Of a stretch of 64,000 nucleotides of DNA, positions 52,176 through 60,633 are shown piece by piece (positions within the stretch are counted from its first letter, which is position 1; each line of letters starts with the position of its first letter). Below the pieces are notes generated by a model that saw nothing but the letters and a program-made list of their open reading frames with translations, was not told where the DNA came from and made no database searches. The position numbers were made by a program, and so were the translations under genes. This DNA is from Flavobacterium sp. CFS9. Its GTDB lineage: Bacteria > Bacteroidota > Bacteroidia > Flavobacteriales > Flavobacteriaceae. Location of the stretch: the NCBI RefSeq assembly GCF_041154745.1, contig NZ_AP031573.1:868001-932000 (forward strand), given 5' to 3'.

Positions 52176-53051
52176 TCAATGATAATCATCCGGTTCAATA
52201 TGAATCAGCACATTGCCTAATTGCGGAATTTTTTCTTTTAAAGTATCTTGTAGTTTGTGTGATAATTCATGCCCTTCTTTCACCGAAATTTTCGCTGAAA
52301 CTATGGCATGAAGATCTACATGATATCGCATACCAGCTTTGCGGATAAAACATTTTTCGGTACCCAAAATACCGGGAACAGTTAAAGCTTTTACGCGGAT
52401 TTCTTCAACTAAATCATCGTTCAGATTTTCGTCCATTATTTCACCTAAGGCCGGTCTGAAAATTTTGTAACTGTTGTATAAGATAAAAAAAGCAGCAAAA
52501 AGTGCCGCCCAATCATCTGCTGATTCATACCCCTGCCCCATGATCAACGCTATCGAAATTCCGGTAAATGCCGCTACCGAAGTGATCGCGTCACTACGAT
52601 GGTGCCAGGCATCTGCCGCCAATGAAGAGCTGTTGGTTTGTTTACTTCGTTTCATCACCAAACGAAACGAATATTCTTTCCATATAATAATCCCTCCCAG
52701 AACATAAAGTGTCCAGGATTTTGGCAAATCATGCGGAGTCTGAATATTAGCAATACTCTCATAGCCGATAATAGTAGCCGAGGTAATCAAAAAACCAACC
52801 ACCAAAAAAGTAATTAAAGGTTCTGCGCGACCGTGACCATAAGGATGATTCTCGTCTGCCGGTTTATTCGAATACTTGATTCCGAACAGAACCAAAAATG
52901 ACGAAAATATATCGGTTGTTGATTCGATTGCATCGGCAATTAGGGCATAAGAATTGCCAAAAAAACCTGCCAGCCCTTTTAAAATGGCTAAGCAGGTGTT
53001 CCCTATAATACTGAAATAAGTAGCTTTTACAGCTTTTTGTTCATCTGTCAT
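52176..53051 (-). CDS. Cation diffusion facilitator (CDF) family transporter
   Basis: This 291-residue inner-membrane protein exchanges protons for divalent metal ions such as Zn or Fe. Its membrane part (about 10-205) carries the metal site: ADAIESTTDIFSS (Asp near residue 40) and ADAWHHRSDAITS (HxxxD near residue 152). The cytoplasmic C-terminal domain (about 210-291, VPGILGTEKCFIRKAGMRYHVDLHAIV) has the conserved CDF tail. The metal cannot be told from the motif alone. The gene converges with the DUF5686 gene. Confidence 0.93.
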   Translation of the reverse strand: MTDEQKAVKATYFSIIGNTCLAILKGLAGFFGNSYALIADAIESTTDIFSSFLVLFGIKYSNKPADENHPYGHGRAEPLITFLVVGFLITSATIIGYESIANIQTPHDLPKSWTLYVLGGIIIWKEYSFRLVMKRSKQTNSSSLAADAWHHRSDAITSVAAFTGISIALIMGQGYESADDWAALFAAFFILYNSYKIFRPALGEIMDENLNDDLVEEIRVKALTVPGILGTEKCFIRKAGMRYHVDLHAIVSAKISVKEGHELSHKLQDTLKEKIPQLGNVLIHIEPDDYH

Positions 53052-53069
53052 TTAGACTATTTTTTTTTC

Positions 53070-53192
53070 GCCACGAATTTCACGAATTACACTAATTTCA
53101 GATTTCAAAATTCAATGTCACAAATTTTATTTTAAGAAATTTGTGCAATAAAACACGATCTTAATATTCGTATAATTCGTGAAATTCGTGGC
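53070..53192. repeat. Nested inverted repeat (20-bp arms) upstream of the CDF gene
   Basis: GCCACGAATTTCACGAATTA (53070-53089) is perfectly complementary to 53173-53192. An inner pair CACAAATTT (53119-53127) / AAATTTGTG (53137-53145) lies between. The left arm has the 9-bp unit CACGAATTT, CACGAATTA, CACTAATTT. No gene lies in 53052-53201. Confidence 0.85.
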
Positions 53193-53201
53193 TAACCTTT
53201 T

Positions 53202-54515
53202 CTACGCTCTTACGATTTTTGCGCCAATCGCTCTCAAACGCTCGTCGATACGCTCGTATCCACGGTCAATTTGTTCGATATTTTGAATCGTACTTGTTCC
53301 CTTTGCTGAAAGAGCTGCAATCAATAATGAGATTCCTGCACGAATATCAGGAGATGACATGGTTGTCGCTTTCAATTGAGACTCAAAATTATGTCCCATA
53401 ACCACCGCTCTGTGCGGATCGCATAACATAATTTTTGCTCCCATGTCGATTAATTTATCTACGAAGAACAAACGACTTTCAAACATTTTCTGGTGAATTA
53501 AAACATCCCCTTTAGCTTGTGTTGCTACAACCAAAACGATACTCAATAAATCTGGAGTAAATCCTGGCCATGGTGCATCAGCAATCGTTAAAATAGAACC
53601 ATCAATATCTGTTTTTACTTCGTACCCGTCTTTATGAGCAGGAATGTAAATATCATCATTGCGTTTTTCAATAGTAATTCCCAGTTTTCTAAATGTATTT
53701 GGAATCAAACCTAGATTTTCCCAGCTTACATTTTTGATCGTAATTTCGCTTTTTGTCATAGCCGCAAGACCAATCCACGAACCAATCTCGATCATATCCG
53801 GAAGAATTCTGTGCTCACATCCACCAAGGCTTTCAACACCCTCGATAGTTAAAAGATTCGAACCAACTCCGGTAATTTTAGCTCCCATAGAGTTTAACAT
53901 TTTACACAACTGTTGTAAGTAAGGCTCACACGCAGCATTGTAAACAGTTGTTGTTCCTTTTGCCAAAACAGCAGCCATTACGATATTTGCTGTTCCGGTA
54001 ACTGATGCTTCATCAAGCAGCATATCTGTTCCGGTAAGACCTTCTTCTGGAGATTCCACCCCGTAAAAATGATCTTCTCTGTTGTATCTGAATTTTGCTC
54101 CAAGATTAATGAATCCTTCGAAATGTGTATCCAATCTGCGACGTCCAATTTTATCTCCCCCCGGCTTTGGAATGTATCCTTTACCAAAACGTGCTAAAAG
54201 CGGTCCAACAATCATAATAGAACCACGAAGAGCTCCTCCTTCTTTTTTGAAAGCTTCAGTTTCTAAATAACCAACATTAACTTCATCAGCCTGAAACGTA
54301 ATCGAACCCGGCTCATTTCGTTGGATTTTTACACCTAAATTACCCAATAAAGTAATTAATTTATTAATGTCAATAATATCGGGAATATTATTAATTCTTA
54401 CTTTATCCCCCGTCAAAAGCACGGCGCATAAAATTTGTAACGCTTCATTTTTTGCTCCTTGCGGAGTGATTTCTCCTTTTAAAGGTGTTCCTCCTTCGAT
54501 TTTAAAAATTCCCAT
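53202..54515 (-). CDS. murA: UDP-N-acetylglucosamine 1-carboxyvinyltransferase MurA with Asp at the catalytic Cys site
   Basis: MurA transfers enolpyruvate from PEP to UDP-GlcNAc, the first committed step of peptidoglycan synthesis. The 437-residue protein has the family blocks EGGTPLKGEITPQGAKNEALQI at the start and GYERIDERLRAIGAKIVRA at the end. The loop that in E. coli reads PGGCAIGARP (C115) reads PGGDKIGRRR here, with Asp at residue 121 (codon 54153-54155). Asp at this site is known to support catalysis while preventing covalent inactivation by fosfomycin. It follows DUF4290 and DUF493 on the same strand, after an intervening 8-bp array. Confidence 0.95.
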   Translation of the reverse strand: MGIFKIEGGTPLKGEITPQGAKNEALQILCAVLLTGDKVRINNIPDIIDINKLITLLGNLGVKIQRNEPGSITFQADEVNVGYLETEAFKKEGGALRGSIMIVGPLLARFGKGYIPKPGGDKIGRRRLDTHFEGFINLGAKFRYNREDHFYGVESPEEGLTGTDMLLDEASVTGTANIVMAAVLAKGTTTVYNAACEPYLQQLCKMLNSMGAKITGVGSNLLTIEGVESLGGCEHRILPDMIEIGSWIGLAAMTKSEITIKNVSWENLGLIPNTFRKLGITIEKRNDDIYIPAHKDGYEVKTDIDGSILTIADAPWPGFTPDLLSIVLVVATQAKGDVLIHQKMFESRLFFVDKLIDMGAKIMLCDPHRAVVMGHNFESQLKATTMSSPDIRAGISLLIAALSAKGTSTIQNIEQIDRGYERIDERLRAIGAKIVRA

Positions 54516-54528
54516 ATATATATTTTAG

Positions 54529-54600
54529 GTTCTAAGGTTCTGAGATTCTGAGGATTTAAGAAAAAACTTAACATCTTAGCCCCTAAGCATCTTAGCTCCT
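54529..54600. repeat. Hairpin of two 8-bp arrays between murA and DUF4290
   Basis: Left arm GTTCTAAG, GTTCTGAG, ATTCTGAG, GATTTAAG (54529-54560), AAAAAA loop, right arm CTTAACAT, CTTAGCCC, CTAAGCAT, CTTAGCTC (54567-54598). It sits between two co-directional minus-strand genes, so it may attenuate or cut the transcript between DUF4290 and murA. Confidence 0.85.
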
Positions 54601-54605
54601 TTTTT

Positions 54606-55328
54606 TTACTTCTGATTATTATTTTTCTGAAAAGGTTTCGATTTTCCTGAACCTTTATTGTTTTTATTGCTTTGGATTTTTGGCTGTCCTGCCGGTGTAA
54701 TTTTATTTGACATACGCTTATTGGTACGCAATAAATCGGTTGTATTTAAAAGCTCTTCCGAACTTTGAAGCAAATTGATTTTGCCACCCGACAACTCATA
54801 CAGATGCTCAAAAATCACGTCGTCCTTAACCGTATCTTTGTTCCAGCTTAAATAAGACTTTTTCATGTGATTGGCAATCACCATTACCAAAGCATTTTTC
54901 ATCTCGCCATCTTCCCATTTATTGGCAACGTCGATCATGTACTTGATATTGTTTCCGTAAAATCTGTATTTTGGAAAATTCTGCGGATACTGTAAAGCAT
55001 CTGGTTTTAATTGTAAAACATCGCGAGACGGAATCGGATATGGTGAATCAACATTCAATTTAAAATCAGACATAATAAAAAGCTGATCCCATAATTTATG
55101 CTGAAAATCCGGCACATCACGCAAATGCGGATTCAGACTTCCCATTACCTGAATAATGTACTTGGCAGCCTTGTTGCGTGTTTCAGCATCTTCAATTGCA
55201 GTAGCCTGATCGATCAGTTTTTGCAAATGACGACCGTATTCCGGAATGATTAATCGTTGTCTTTCAGAATTGTATTCCAAATTAAAAACAACGTCACTCG
55301 CACTTTCTTTTTTATATTTTTCGTTCAT
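54606..55328 (-). CDS. DUF4290 family protein
   Basis: This 240-residue soluble protein starts with FNLEYNSERQRLIIPEYGRHLQKLIDQA, the DUF4290 signature, and includes IIQVMGSLNPHLRDVPDFQHKLWDQLFIMSDF. Its C-terminus is a charged, lysine/asparagine-rich tail (NKNNKGSGKSKPFQKNNNQK). The function is unknown. It commonly lies next to murA in Bacteroidota, as here, with a 3-base gap to the upstream DUF493 gene. Confidence 0.88.
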   Translation of the reverse strand: MNEKYKKESASDVVFNLEYNSERQRLIIPEYGRHLQKLIDQATAIEDAETRNKAAKYIIQVMGSLNPHLRDVPDFQHKLWDQLFIMSDFKLNVDSPYPIPSRDVLQLKPDALQYPQNFPKYRFYGNNIKYMIDVANKWEDGEMKNALVMVIANHMKKSYLSWNKDTVKDDVIFEHLYELSGGKINLLQSSEELLNTTDLLRTNKRMSNKITPAGQPKIQSNKNNKGSGKSKPFQKNNNQK

Positions 55329-55331
55329 AAG

Positions 55332-55628
55332 TTATAATGAAACTATACCTTCTATAGTAGAAACTTCTTTGTATTTGCCAATCACTTCATCGGCACTATG
55401 CATGGTAACATCAACCGAAACACTGGTAAATTTACCGGTTTTAGATTTTGTGGTTTTGATAACCGCTCCCATACTGTCAAAAGCTTTTTCAACTCGCTCA
55501 ACATTATCGTCTACTGAAGGTACTATGAATTTATACAAATATTCTGCTGGCCAGGTATTTGAATTGTCTAACTCAACTTTTAATCTTTCGTAAAATTCAG
55601 CGGTGTTTTTTTCTTTATCGTTCTCCAT
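55332..55628 (-). CDS. DUF493 family protein (YbeD-like)
   Basis: This 98-residue protein resembles the DUF493/YbeD family (ferredoxin-like regulatory fold): FYERLKVELDNSNTWPAEYLYKFIVP, then FTSVSVDVTMHSADEVIGKYKEVSTIEGIVSL. YbeD of E. coli lies beside lipB-lipA, but here the neighbours are DUF4290 and murA. It starts a minus-strand run with DUF4290. The biochemical role is unknown. Confidence 0.85.
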   Translation of the reverse strand: MENDKEKNTAEFYERLKVELDNSNTWPAEYLYKFIVPSVDDNVERVEKAFDSMGAVIKTTKSKTGKFTSVSVDVTMHSADEVIGKYKEVSTIEGIVSL

Positions 55629-55700
55629 TCGTAATTAAAAATAAACGCAAATATACGGTTTTGATTTCAGACTTTTTAGATTTTTTCTTTTGAAAAAAGC

Positions 55701-55834
55701 TTCAAAGCAACAAAGGCATAAAGGTGCAGAGAAAAAAGCAACTGAAGATTATTTCATTGTAAACTTTACTCCTATATTTGAAAAAAAGAATACAGCGAAA
55801 TTCATCACAAAGTTACAGAGCCACAAAGTTTTTT
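55701..55834. repeat. Two same-strand 8-bp CAAAG arrays
   Basis: TTCAAAGC-type units CAAAGCAA, CAAAGGCA, TAAAGGTG, CAGAGAAA (about 55703-55733) and ACAAAGTT, ACAGAGCC, ACAAAGTT (55807-55830). Unlike the CTAAG arrays these two lie in the same orientation and do not pair. The region 55629-55881 has no gene. Confidence 0.78.
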
Positions 55835-55881
55835 AACTCAGATCATTTTCTTATAGCGCTGCAAGATTGAACCATACCATA

Positions 55882-56793
55882 ATGAAAAAAATTATCCTCT
55901 TACTTTTTACCACTCTCGCTTTTCACAATATTCACGCGCAAGAAATCAAAACTTTAACCTATTTCCAAAACGACACACTCAAACTGGATTTAGATTTATA
56001 CCTGCCTAAGAAAAAAGCAAATGAGAAAACTCCATTAATTATATTCGCATTTGGAGGAGGATTCTCTGGTGGAGAACGAACCAGTGAAAAAGATTTTGGG
56101 CTTTTTATGGCGAAAAACGGATACGCGGTTGCCAGCATCTCCTACAGCCTGTACATGAAAGGAAAAGATTTTGGATGCAAAGGAACTTTAACCGAAAAGA
56201 TAAAAGCCATTCAAATTGGCGTTAGTGATATGTGGCAGGCTACCTCCTTTTTAATTAAAAGTGCAGATCAATACAACCTCGACACTTCAAAATTCTTTAT
56301 TTCCGGAATTAGTGCAGGTGCCGAAATTGGTTTTCATGCTTCGTTTTGGGATTACAAATTGATGAATTTGTACCAAAACAATTTAGCTCCTGATTTCAAA
56401 TATGCCGGTTTCATTGGAGGCTCGGGTGCAATCATGGATATTAATTTAATTTCCAAAGAAAAAGCCATTCCGATGCTGTTAGCACACGGAAACAATGACG
56501 AAACGGTTCCTTACAATGCAGGCTCGCATCGCTCCTGTCCAACAAATGCCTCCGGCTGGCTGATTTTATTCGGATCTTATGCTGTATACAATCATATGAC
56601 GGACTTGCATAAAAATATAGAATTGATTACTTTTTGCGGAGGCGGACATGAATTTTCCGGATATTTATTTCATGAAGGACAGCAATACGTTCTGGATTTT
56701 GCAAATAACGTTTTGAAAGGCAAAAAATTCGAATCACATTTGATTATTCCTTCCCAAAAGAAAAGCTCTGGAAATTATTTATTTTGTGAATAA
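55882..56793 (+). CDS. Exported alpha/beta hydrolase (esterase/lipase type)
   Basis: This 303-residue protein (start at ATG 55882) has a signal peptide (cut after IHAQ, about residue 18), the oxyanion region IFAFGGGFSGGERTSEKDFG near residue 53, the nucleophile elbow GISAGAE near residue 148, an acid candidate in AHGNNDETVPY near residue 217 and the terminal GGGHEFSG His near residue 264. The order fits alpha/beta hydrolase esterases of the BD-FAE/carboxylesterase group. The substrate is unknown. It is monocistronic, followed by a tandem repeat. Confidence 0.86.
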   Translation: MKKIILLLFTTLAFHNIHAQEIKTLTYFQNDTLKLDLDLYLPKKKANEKTPLIIFAFGGGFSGGERTSEKDFGLFMAKNGYAVASISYSLYMKGKDFGCKGTLTEKIKAIQIGVSDMWQATSFLIKSADQYNLDTSKFFISGISAGAEIGFHASFWDYKLMNLYQNNLAPDFKYAGFIGGSGAIMDINLISKEKAIPMLLAHGNNDETVPYNAGSHRSCPTNASGWLILFGSYAVYNHMTDLHKNIELITFCGGGHEFSGYLFHEGQQYVLDFANNVLKGKKFESHLIIPSQKKSSGNYLFCE

Positions 56794-56798
56794 TCATT

Positions 56799-56878
56799 TT
56801 ACCCCGATGGGGTTATAAATATTACGCCCGAATGGGGTTCTATAAATATTGCGTCCTGATGGGACTTATCAATATTTT
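56799..56878. repeat. About 26-bp tandem repeat (CCGATGGGGTTATAAATATTACG type)
   Basis: Three adjacent units read CCCGATGGGGTTATAAATATTACG, CCCGAATGGGGTTCTATAAATATTGCG and TCCTGATGGGACTTATCAATATT. Each has a GATGGG core and a TAAATATT end. They lie right behind the esterase stop. The whole 56794-57012 gap has no gene. Confidence 0.82.
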
Positions 56879-56987
56879 CTAAAACATATTTACTTTTCCA
56901 ACAGTTTCCTGAACCTTATATTTATTTTAAATGGCAAAATCATCCGGTTAAGACAAAATAATCTTTTTAAATACCAATAAGTTTAGG

Positions 56988-56995
56988 TAAATTTG
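56988..56995 (+). promoter_or_regulatory. -7 promoter element of the AAA ATPase gene
   Basis: TAAATTTG lies 17 bases before the GTG start at 57013. The short leader agrees with use of that GTG. Confidence 0.6.
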
Positions 56996-57012
56996 CGCTT
57001 TATTTTTAGAAA

Positions 57013-57546
57013 GTGCAAAAACAAATTATAGTTCTCATTGGAGGCCCGGGAACGGGAAAATCTACTCTCATCAACGAATTGGTAGCTCGTGGCTACTGCT
57101 GTTACCCTGAAATTTCAAGACAAGTTACACTCGAAGCCCAACAAAGAGGCATCGAACAATTGTTCCTAGAACAACCTTTACTGTTTAGTGAAATGTTATT
57201 GAACGGTCGAATTAAACAATATAAAGACGCAGTTGAAGAACCACATGAAGTAGTCTTTATAGATCGCGGAATTCCTGATGTAACAGCTTACATGGATTAC
57301 ATTAATGATGATTATCCTGAGAGTTTTGTAAAAGCCTGTGAGGATTACAAATATTCAAAAACTTTCATTTTACCGCCATGGGAAGAAATTTACGAAAGCG
57401 ACACTGAGCGCTACGAAAATTTTGAGCAGGCCGAAAAAATTCAGAAACATCTTGTTGATACCTATAAAAAATACGGCTACGACTTAATTGAAGTACCTAA
57501 AGATACGGTTGAAAACAGAATTCTTTATATCTTAGATAAAATTTAG
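57013..57546 (+). CDS. AAA-type ATP-binding protein (AAA_28 group)
   Basis: This 177-residue P-loop protein has Walker A GGPGTGKST (residues 9-17), Walker B-like VVFIDRGIPD (near residue 79) and a mostly helical rest. AAA_28/AAA_ATPase-like members are thought to act as kinases or nucleoside-phosphate enzymes. The start is GTG at 57013, and the first in-frame codons show the P-loop at once, so this start is right. recQ follows 65 bases later. Exact reaction unknown. Confidence 0.82.
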   Translation: MQKQIIVLIGGPGTGKSTLINELVARGYCCYPEISRQVTLEAQQRGIEQLFLEQPLLFSEMLLNGRIKQYKDAVEEPHEVVFIDRGIPDVTAYMDYINDDYPESFVKACEDYKYSKTFILPPWEEIYESDTERYENFEQAEKIQKHLVDTYKKYGYDLIEVPKDTVENRILYILDKI

Positions 57547-57611
57547 GCAGGCGTTTAAAGTTGCAAAACTAGAAACTGATTTCTAAATTTTTTAACTTTA
57601 AAACACGACCA

Positions 57612-59507
57612 ATGCCACAAGCGCAGGAAATTCTTTCGAAATACTGGAAACACGACAGTTTCAGACCGTTGCAAAAGGAGATTATTGACTCTGTTTTGGA
57701 CGGTCAGGATACCTTTGCCCTGCTGCCAACAGGTGGAGGAAAATCGATTTGTTTTCAAGTGCCAAGCATGATGCTGGAAGGCATTTGCTTAGTCATTTCA
57801 CCTTTAGTTGCTCTTATGAAAGATCAGGTTGCCAACCTGCAGAAACGCAACATAAAAGCCATTGCACTCACCGGAGGCATTCATACCGAAGAAATTATAG
57901 ATCTTCTTGACAATTGTCAATACGGAAATTACAAGTTTCTTTATCTTTCTCCCGAAAGACTGCAATCAGACTGGATACTGGAGCGCATTAAAAACCTTCC
58001 GATTAATTTAATTGCAATCGACGAAGCGCATTGTGTTTCGCAATGGGGACACGATTTTCGTCCAGCTTACCTGAAAATTTCAGAACTTAAAAAGCATTTT
58101 CCAAAGATTCCGTTTTTAGCTTTAACCGCAACAGCAACACCCAGAGTCATCGAAGACATTAAAACAGAATTGGGATTAAAAGAACCCGTACTTTTTCAGC
58201 AATCTTTTGAAAGAAAAAATATTGCCTACATGGTTTTTGAAGTCGAAGACAAATTGTACCGCACCGAACAAATCTTAAAGAAAAACCCGCAGCCTTCTAT
58301 TATATATGTACGAAACAGAAAATCGTGCATCAACCTTTCCACTCAATTACAATCATTAGGTTTTACTGCGACCTATTACCACGGCGGACTTTCAGCTAAA
58401 GAAAAAGACAAAAACATGCAGCTTTGGATGTCAGAACAAGCACAGGTTATTGTAGCAACTAATGCGTTTGGAATGGGAATCGACAAAGACAATGTAAAAA
58501 CGGTTATTCATACACAACTACCGGAAAACTTAGAAAACTATTATCAGGAATCCGGAAGAGCGGGACGAAATGGAGAAAAAGCTTTTTCAGTATTGCTTTT
58601 TAATAATTCAGACGCCACGCAGACTGAACAGCAGTTTTTAAGTATTCTGCCCGATAAAAAGTTTTTAAAAACGATGTACATCAAACTCTGTAACTATTTT
58701 CAAATCGCTTACGGAGAAGGTTTAGACGAGTCCTTTTCTTTTAAACTAAATAATTTTTGCAACAAATACGATTTCCCTACCTTAAAGACATACAATGCAT
58801 TGCAATTTTTAAACCAGCAGGGAATCATTACCTTGTCGCAGGAATTTTCAGAAAAAATTACTTTACAATTTATCATTGAATCCAAAGAAGTAATTCGATA
58901 CATGAGCCTCAATCCAAACGACGAGGAAATTATATTAGCAATTCTAAGAACTTACCCCGGAGTGTACGAAATTAAAACTCCTTTTAATCTTTCGCTAATT
59001 GCAAAAAAATCACATCACACAGAAGAACAGGTTTTATCTCTTTTAGAAAAATTAAAAGAGAAAGAAATTATCGAATACAAAGCCAAAAACAACGATTCGA
59101 CTGTACTATTTAATGAAGTACGTGAAGACGAGTTAACCATAAATCGTGTTTCTAAATACCTGGAAAAGCAGAATGAACTTAAAAAAGAACAACTTTCCTC
59201 TGTCCTATATTATATAAAGGAAAACAAAACTTGTAAAAACAGATTGATTCTGGATTATTTTGGAGAAGAAACCAATGAAAACTGTGGTGTTTGCTCCTAT
59301 TGCATTACGCTAAAAGGAAAAATCACTGAAGCCGATTCGATTGCAGATAAAATTCTGTATTTATTAAAATCAACCGCTCTGACTTCCAGAGAAATTCAGT
59401 CACAAATTAAACTGGATGCCAACGATATTATTTTGGTACTTCAGGAATTATTAGAAAACAATCATATCACCATACTGGGGAACAATAAATACACTTTAAA
59501 ATCATAA
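57612..59507 (+). CDS. recQ: RecQ family ATP-dependent DNA helicase
   Basis: This 631-residue 3'-5' helicase unwinds DNA in recombination and repair. Motif I is LLPTGGGKS (near residue 37), motif II is the DEAH box AIDEAHCVSQWGHDFRPAY, motif III is ALTATATPRV, motif V is VIVATNAFGMGIDK and motif VI is QESGRAGRNGE. A zinc-binding C-terminal part (CKNRLILDYFGEETNENCGVCSYC near residue 545) and a winged-helix-like end follow. An HRDC domain is not obvious. It overlaps fmt by one base (TAATG), so the two are coupled. Confidence 0.94.
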   Translation: MPQAQEILSKYWKHDSFRPLQKEIIDSVLDGQDTFALLPTGGGKSICFQVPSMMLEGICLVISPLVALMKDQVANLQKRNIKAIALTGGIHTEEIIDLLDNCQYGNYKFLYLSPERLQSDWILERIKNLPINLIAIDEAHCVSQWGHDFRPAYLKISELKKHFPKIPFLALTATATPRVIEDIKTELGLKEPVLFQQSFERKNIAYMVFEVEDKLYRTEQILKKNPQPSIIYVRNRKSCINLSTQLQSLGFTATYYHGGLSAKEKDKNMQLWMSEQAQVIVATNAFGMGIDKDNVKTVIHTQLPENLENYYQESGRAGRNGEKAFSVLLFNNSDATQTEQQFLSILPDKKFLKTMYIKLCNYFQIAYGEGLDESFSFKLNNFCNKYDFPTLKTYNALQFLNQQGIITLSQEFSEKITLQFIIESKEVIRYMSLNPNDEEIILAILRTYPGVYEIKTPFNLSLIAKKSHHTEEQVLSLLEKLKEKEIIEYKAKNNDSTVLFNEVREDELTINRVSKYLEKQNELKKEQLSSVLYYIKENKTCKNRLILDYFGEETNENCGVCSYCITLKGKITEADSIADKILYLLKSTALTSREIQSQIKLDANDIILVLQELLENNHITILGNNKYTLKS

Positions 59508-60454
59508 TGGAAAAATTGAGAATTATTTTCATGGGGACTCCCGAATTTGCTGTTGGCATTTTGGACACCATTCTTAAAAACAACTACAATGTCGTTGGCG
59601 TAATTACTGCAGCAGACAAACCTGCAGGACGCGGACAAAAAATAAAATACTCTGCAGTAAAAGAATATGCACTGGCAAACAATCTTACCTTACTTCAGCC
59701 TACAAACTTAAAAGACGAAAGTTTCTTAGCGGAATTAAAAGCTTTAAACGCCAACTTACAAATTGTAGTTGCCTTCAGAATGCTTCCAAAAGTAGTCTGG
59801 GAAATGCCGGAATTTGGAACATTTAACCTCCATGCTTCCTTATTACCAAATTACCGCGGTGCTGCACCAATTAACTGGGCCATTATTAACGGAGAAACCA
59901 AAACCGGAGTAACCACCTTCTTTATAGACGATAAAATAGATACCGGAGCAATGATTCTGAATTCAGAAATTGCAATTGAACCGGAAGAAAATGCCGGACA
60001 ATTACACGACCGACTTATGGTATTAGGAAGCGAAACGGTTATTGATACTTTAAAAGTTATCGAAAGCGGAAATGTAAAAACTACCATTCAGGAAGACAAT
60101 GCCGAAATAAAAACCGCTTACAAATTAAACAAAGAAAACTGCAAAATCGACTGGACCAAATCCGGTGCAGAAATCAACAATCTCATTCGAGGTTTAAGTC
60201 CGTATCCTGCATCCTGGTGCTTTTTAAAAGACAAAGAGGAAGAACAAACCATCAAAATATATGAAGCAAAACTGCTTTCCGATACACATTCTCATGAAGC
60301 AGGAAGTCTGATTTGCAGTAAAAAAGAAATCAAAATTGCAGTTCACGACGGCTATATTCAAATTTTAAGTTTACAGCTGCCCGGAAAAAAAAGAATGCAG
60401 GTGACAGAATTACTAAATGGAATCACTTTTTCTGAAAGCGCCAAAGTCTATTAA
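59507..60454 (+). CDS. fmt: Methionyl-tRNA formyltransferase
   Basis: This 315-residue enzyme formylates Met-tRNA(fMet) with 10-formyl-tetrahydrofolate for translation start. The catalytic domain shows LRIIFMGTPEFAVGIL at the N-terminus and NLHASLLPNYRGAAPINWAIINGETKTGVTTFF (Asn, His and Asp catalytic set: N-x-H near residue 107 and D in IDTGAM). The C-terminal OB-like domain begins near residue 210. Its ATG overlaps the recQ stop by one base. Confidence 0.96.
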   Translation: MEKLRIIFMGTPEFAVGILDTILKNNYNVVGVITAADKPAGRGQKIKYSAVKEYALANNLTLLQPTNLKDESFLAELKALNANLQIVVAFRMLPKVVWEMPEFGTFNLHASLLPNYRGAAPINWAIINGETKTGVTTFFIDDKIDTGAMILNSEIAIEPEENAGQLHDRLMVLGSETVIDTLKVIESGNVKTTIQEDNAEIKTAYKLNKENCKIDWTKSGAEINNLIRGLSPYPASWCFLKDKEEEQTIKIYEAKLLSDTHSHEAGSLICSKKEIKIAVHDGYIQILSLQLPGKKRMQVTELLNGITFSESAKVY

Positions 60455-60490
60455 GGTCAATAAAACAGGGGTTTCTACCTGATTTTGACC
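60455..60490 (+). terminator. Hairpin after fmt, possible terminator
   Basis: GGTCAA...ACAGG pairs imperfectly with CCTGATTTTGACC (60478-60490). No T run follows, so it is a weak terminator or only a processing structure. Confidence 0.4.
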
Positions 60491-60560
60491 ATCTAACACT
60501 CTGCTTTATGAACAAAAAAAGCAAGTTATTAACAATTTTTGCTAAAATTAAAGAAAACAC

Positions 60561-60590
60561 TTGCAAGGAACGGATTTCCTACTAAATTTG
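60561..60590 (+). promoter_or_regulatory. Promoter of the HU gene
   Basis: TTG (60561-60563), 19 bases, TAAATTTG (60583-60590): an ideal match to the Bacteroidota consensus. The ATG follows at 60634. Confidence 0.8.
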
Positions 60591-60633
60591 TGTATTAACA
60601 ATTTTTTTTAACCAACAATTAATAACTAATATT

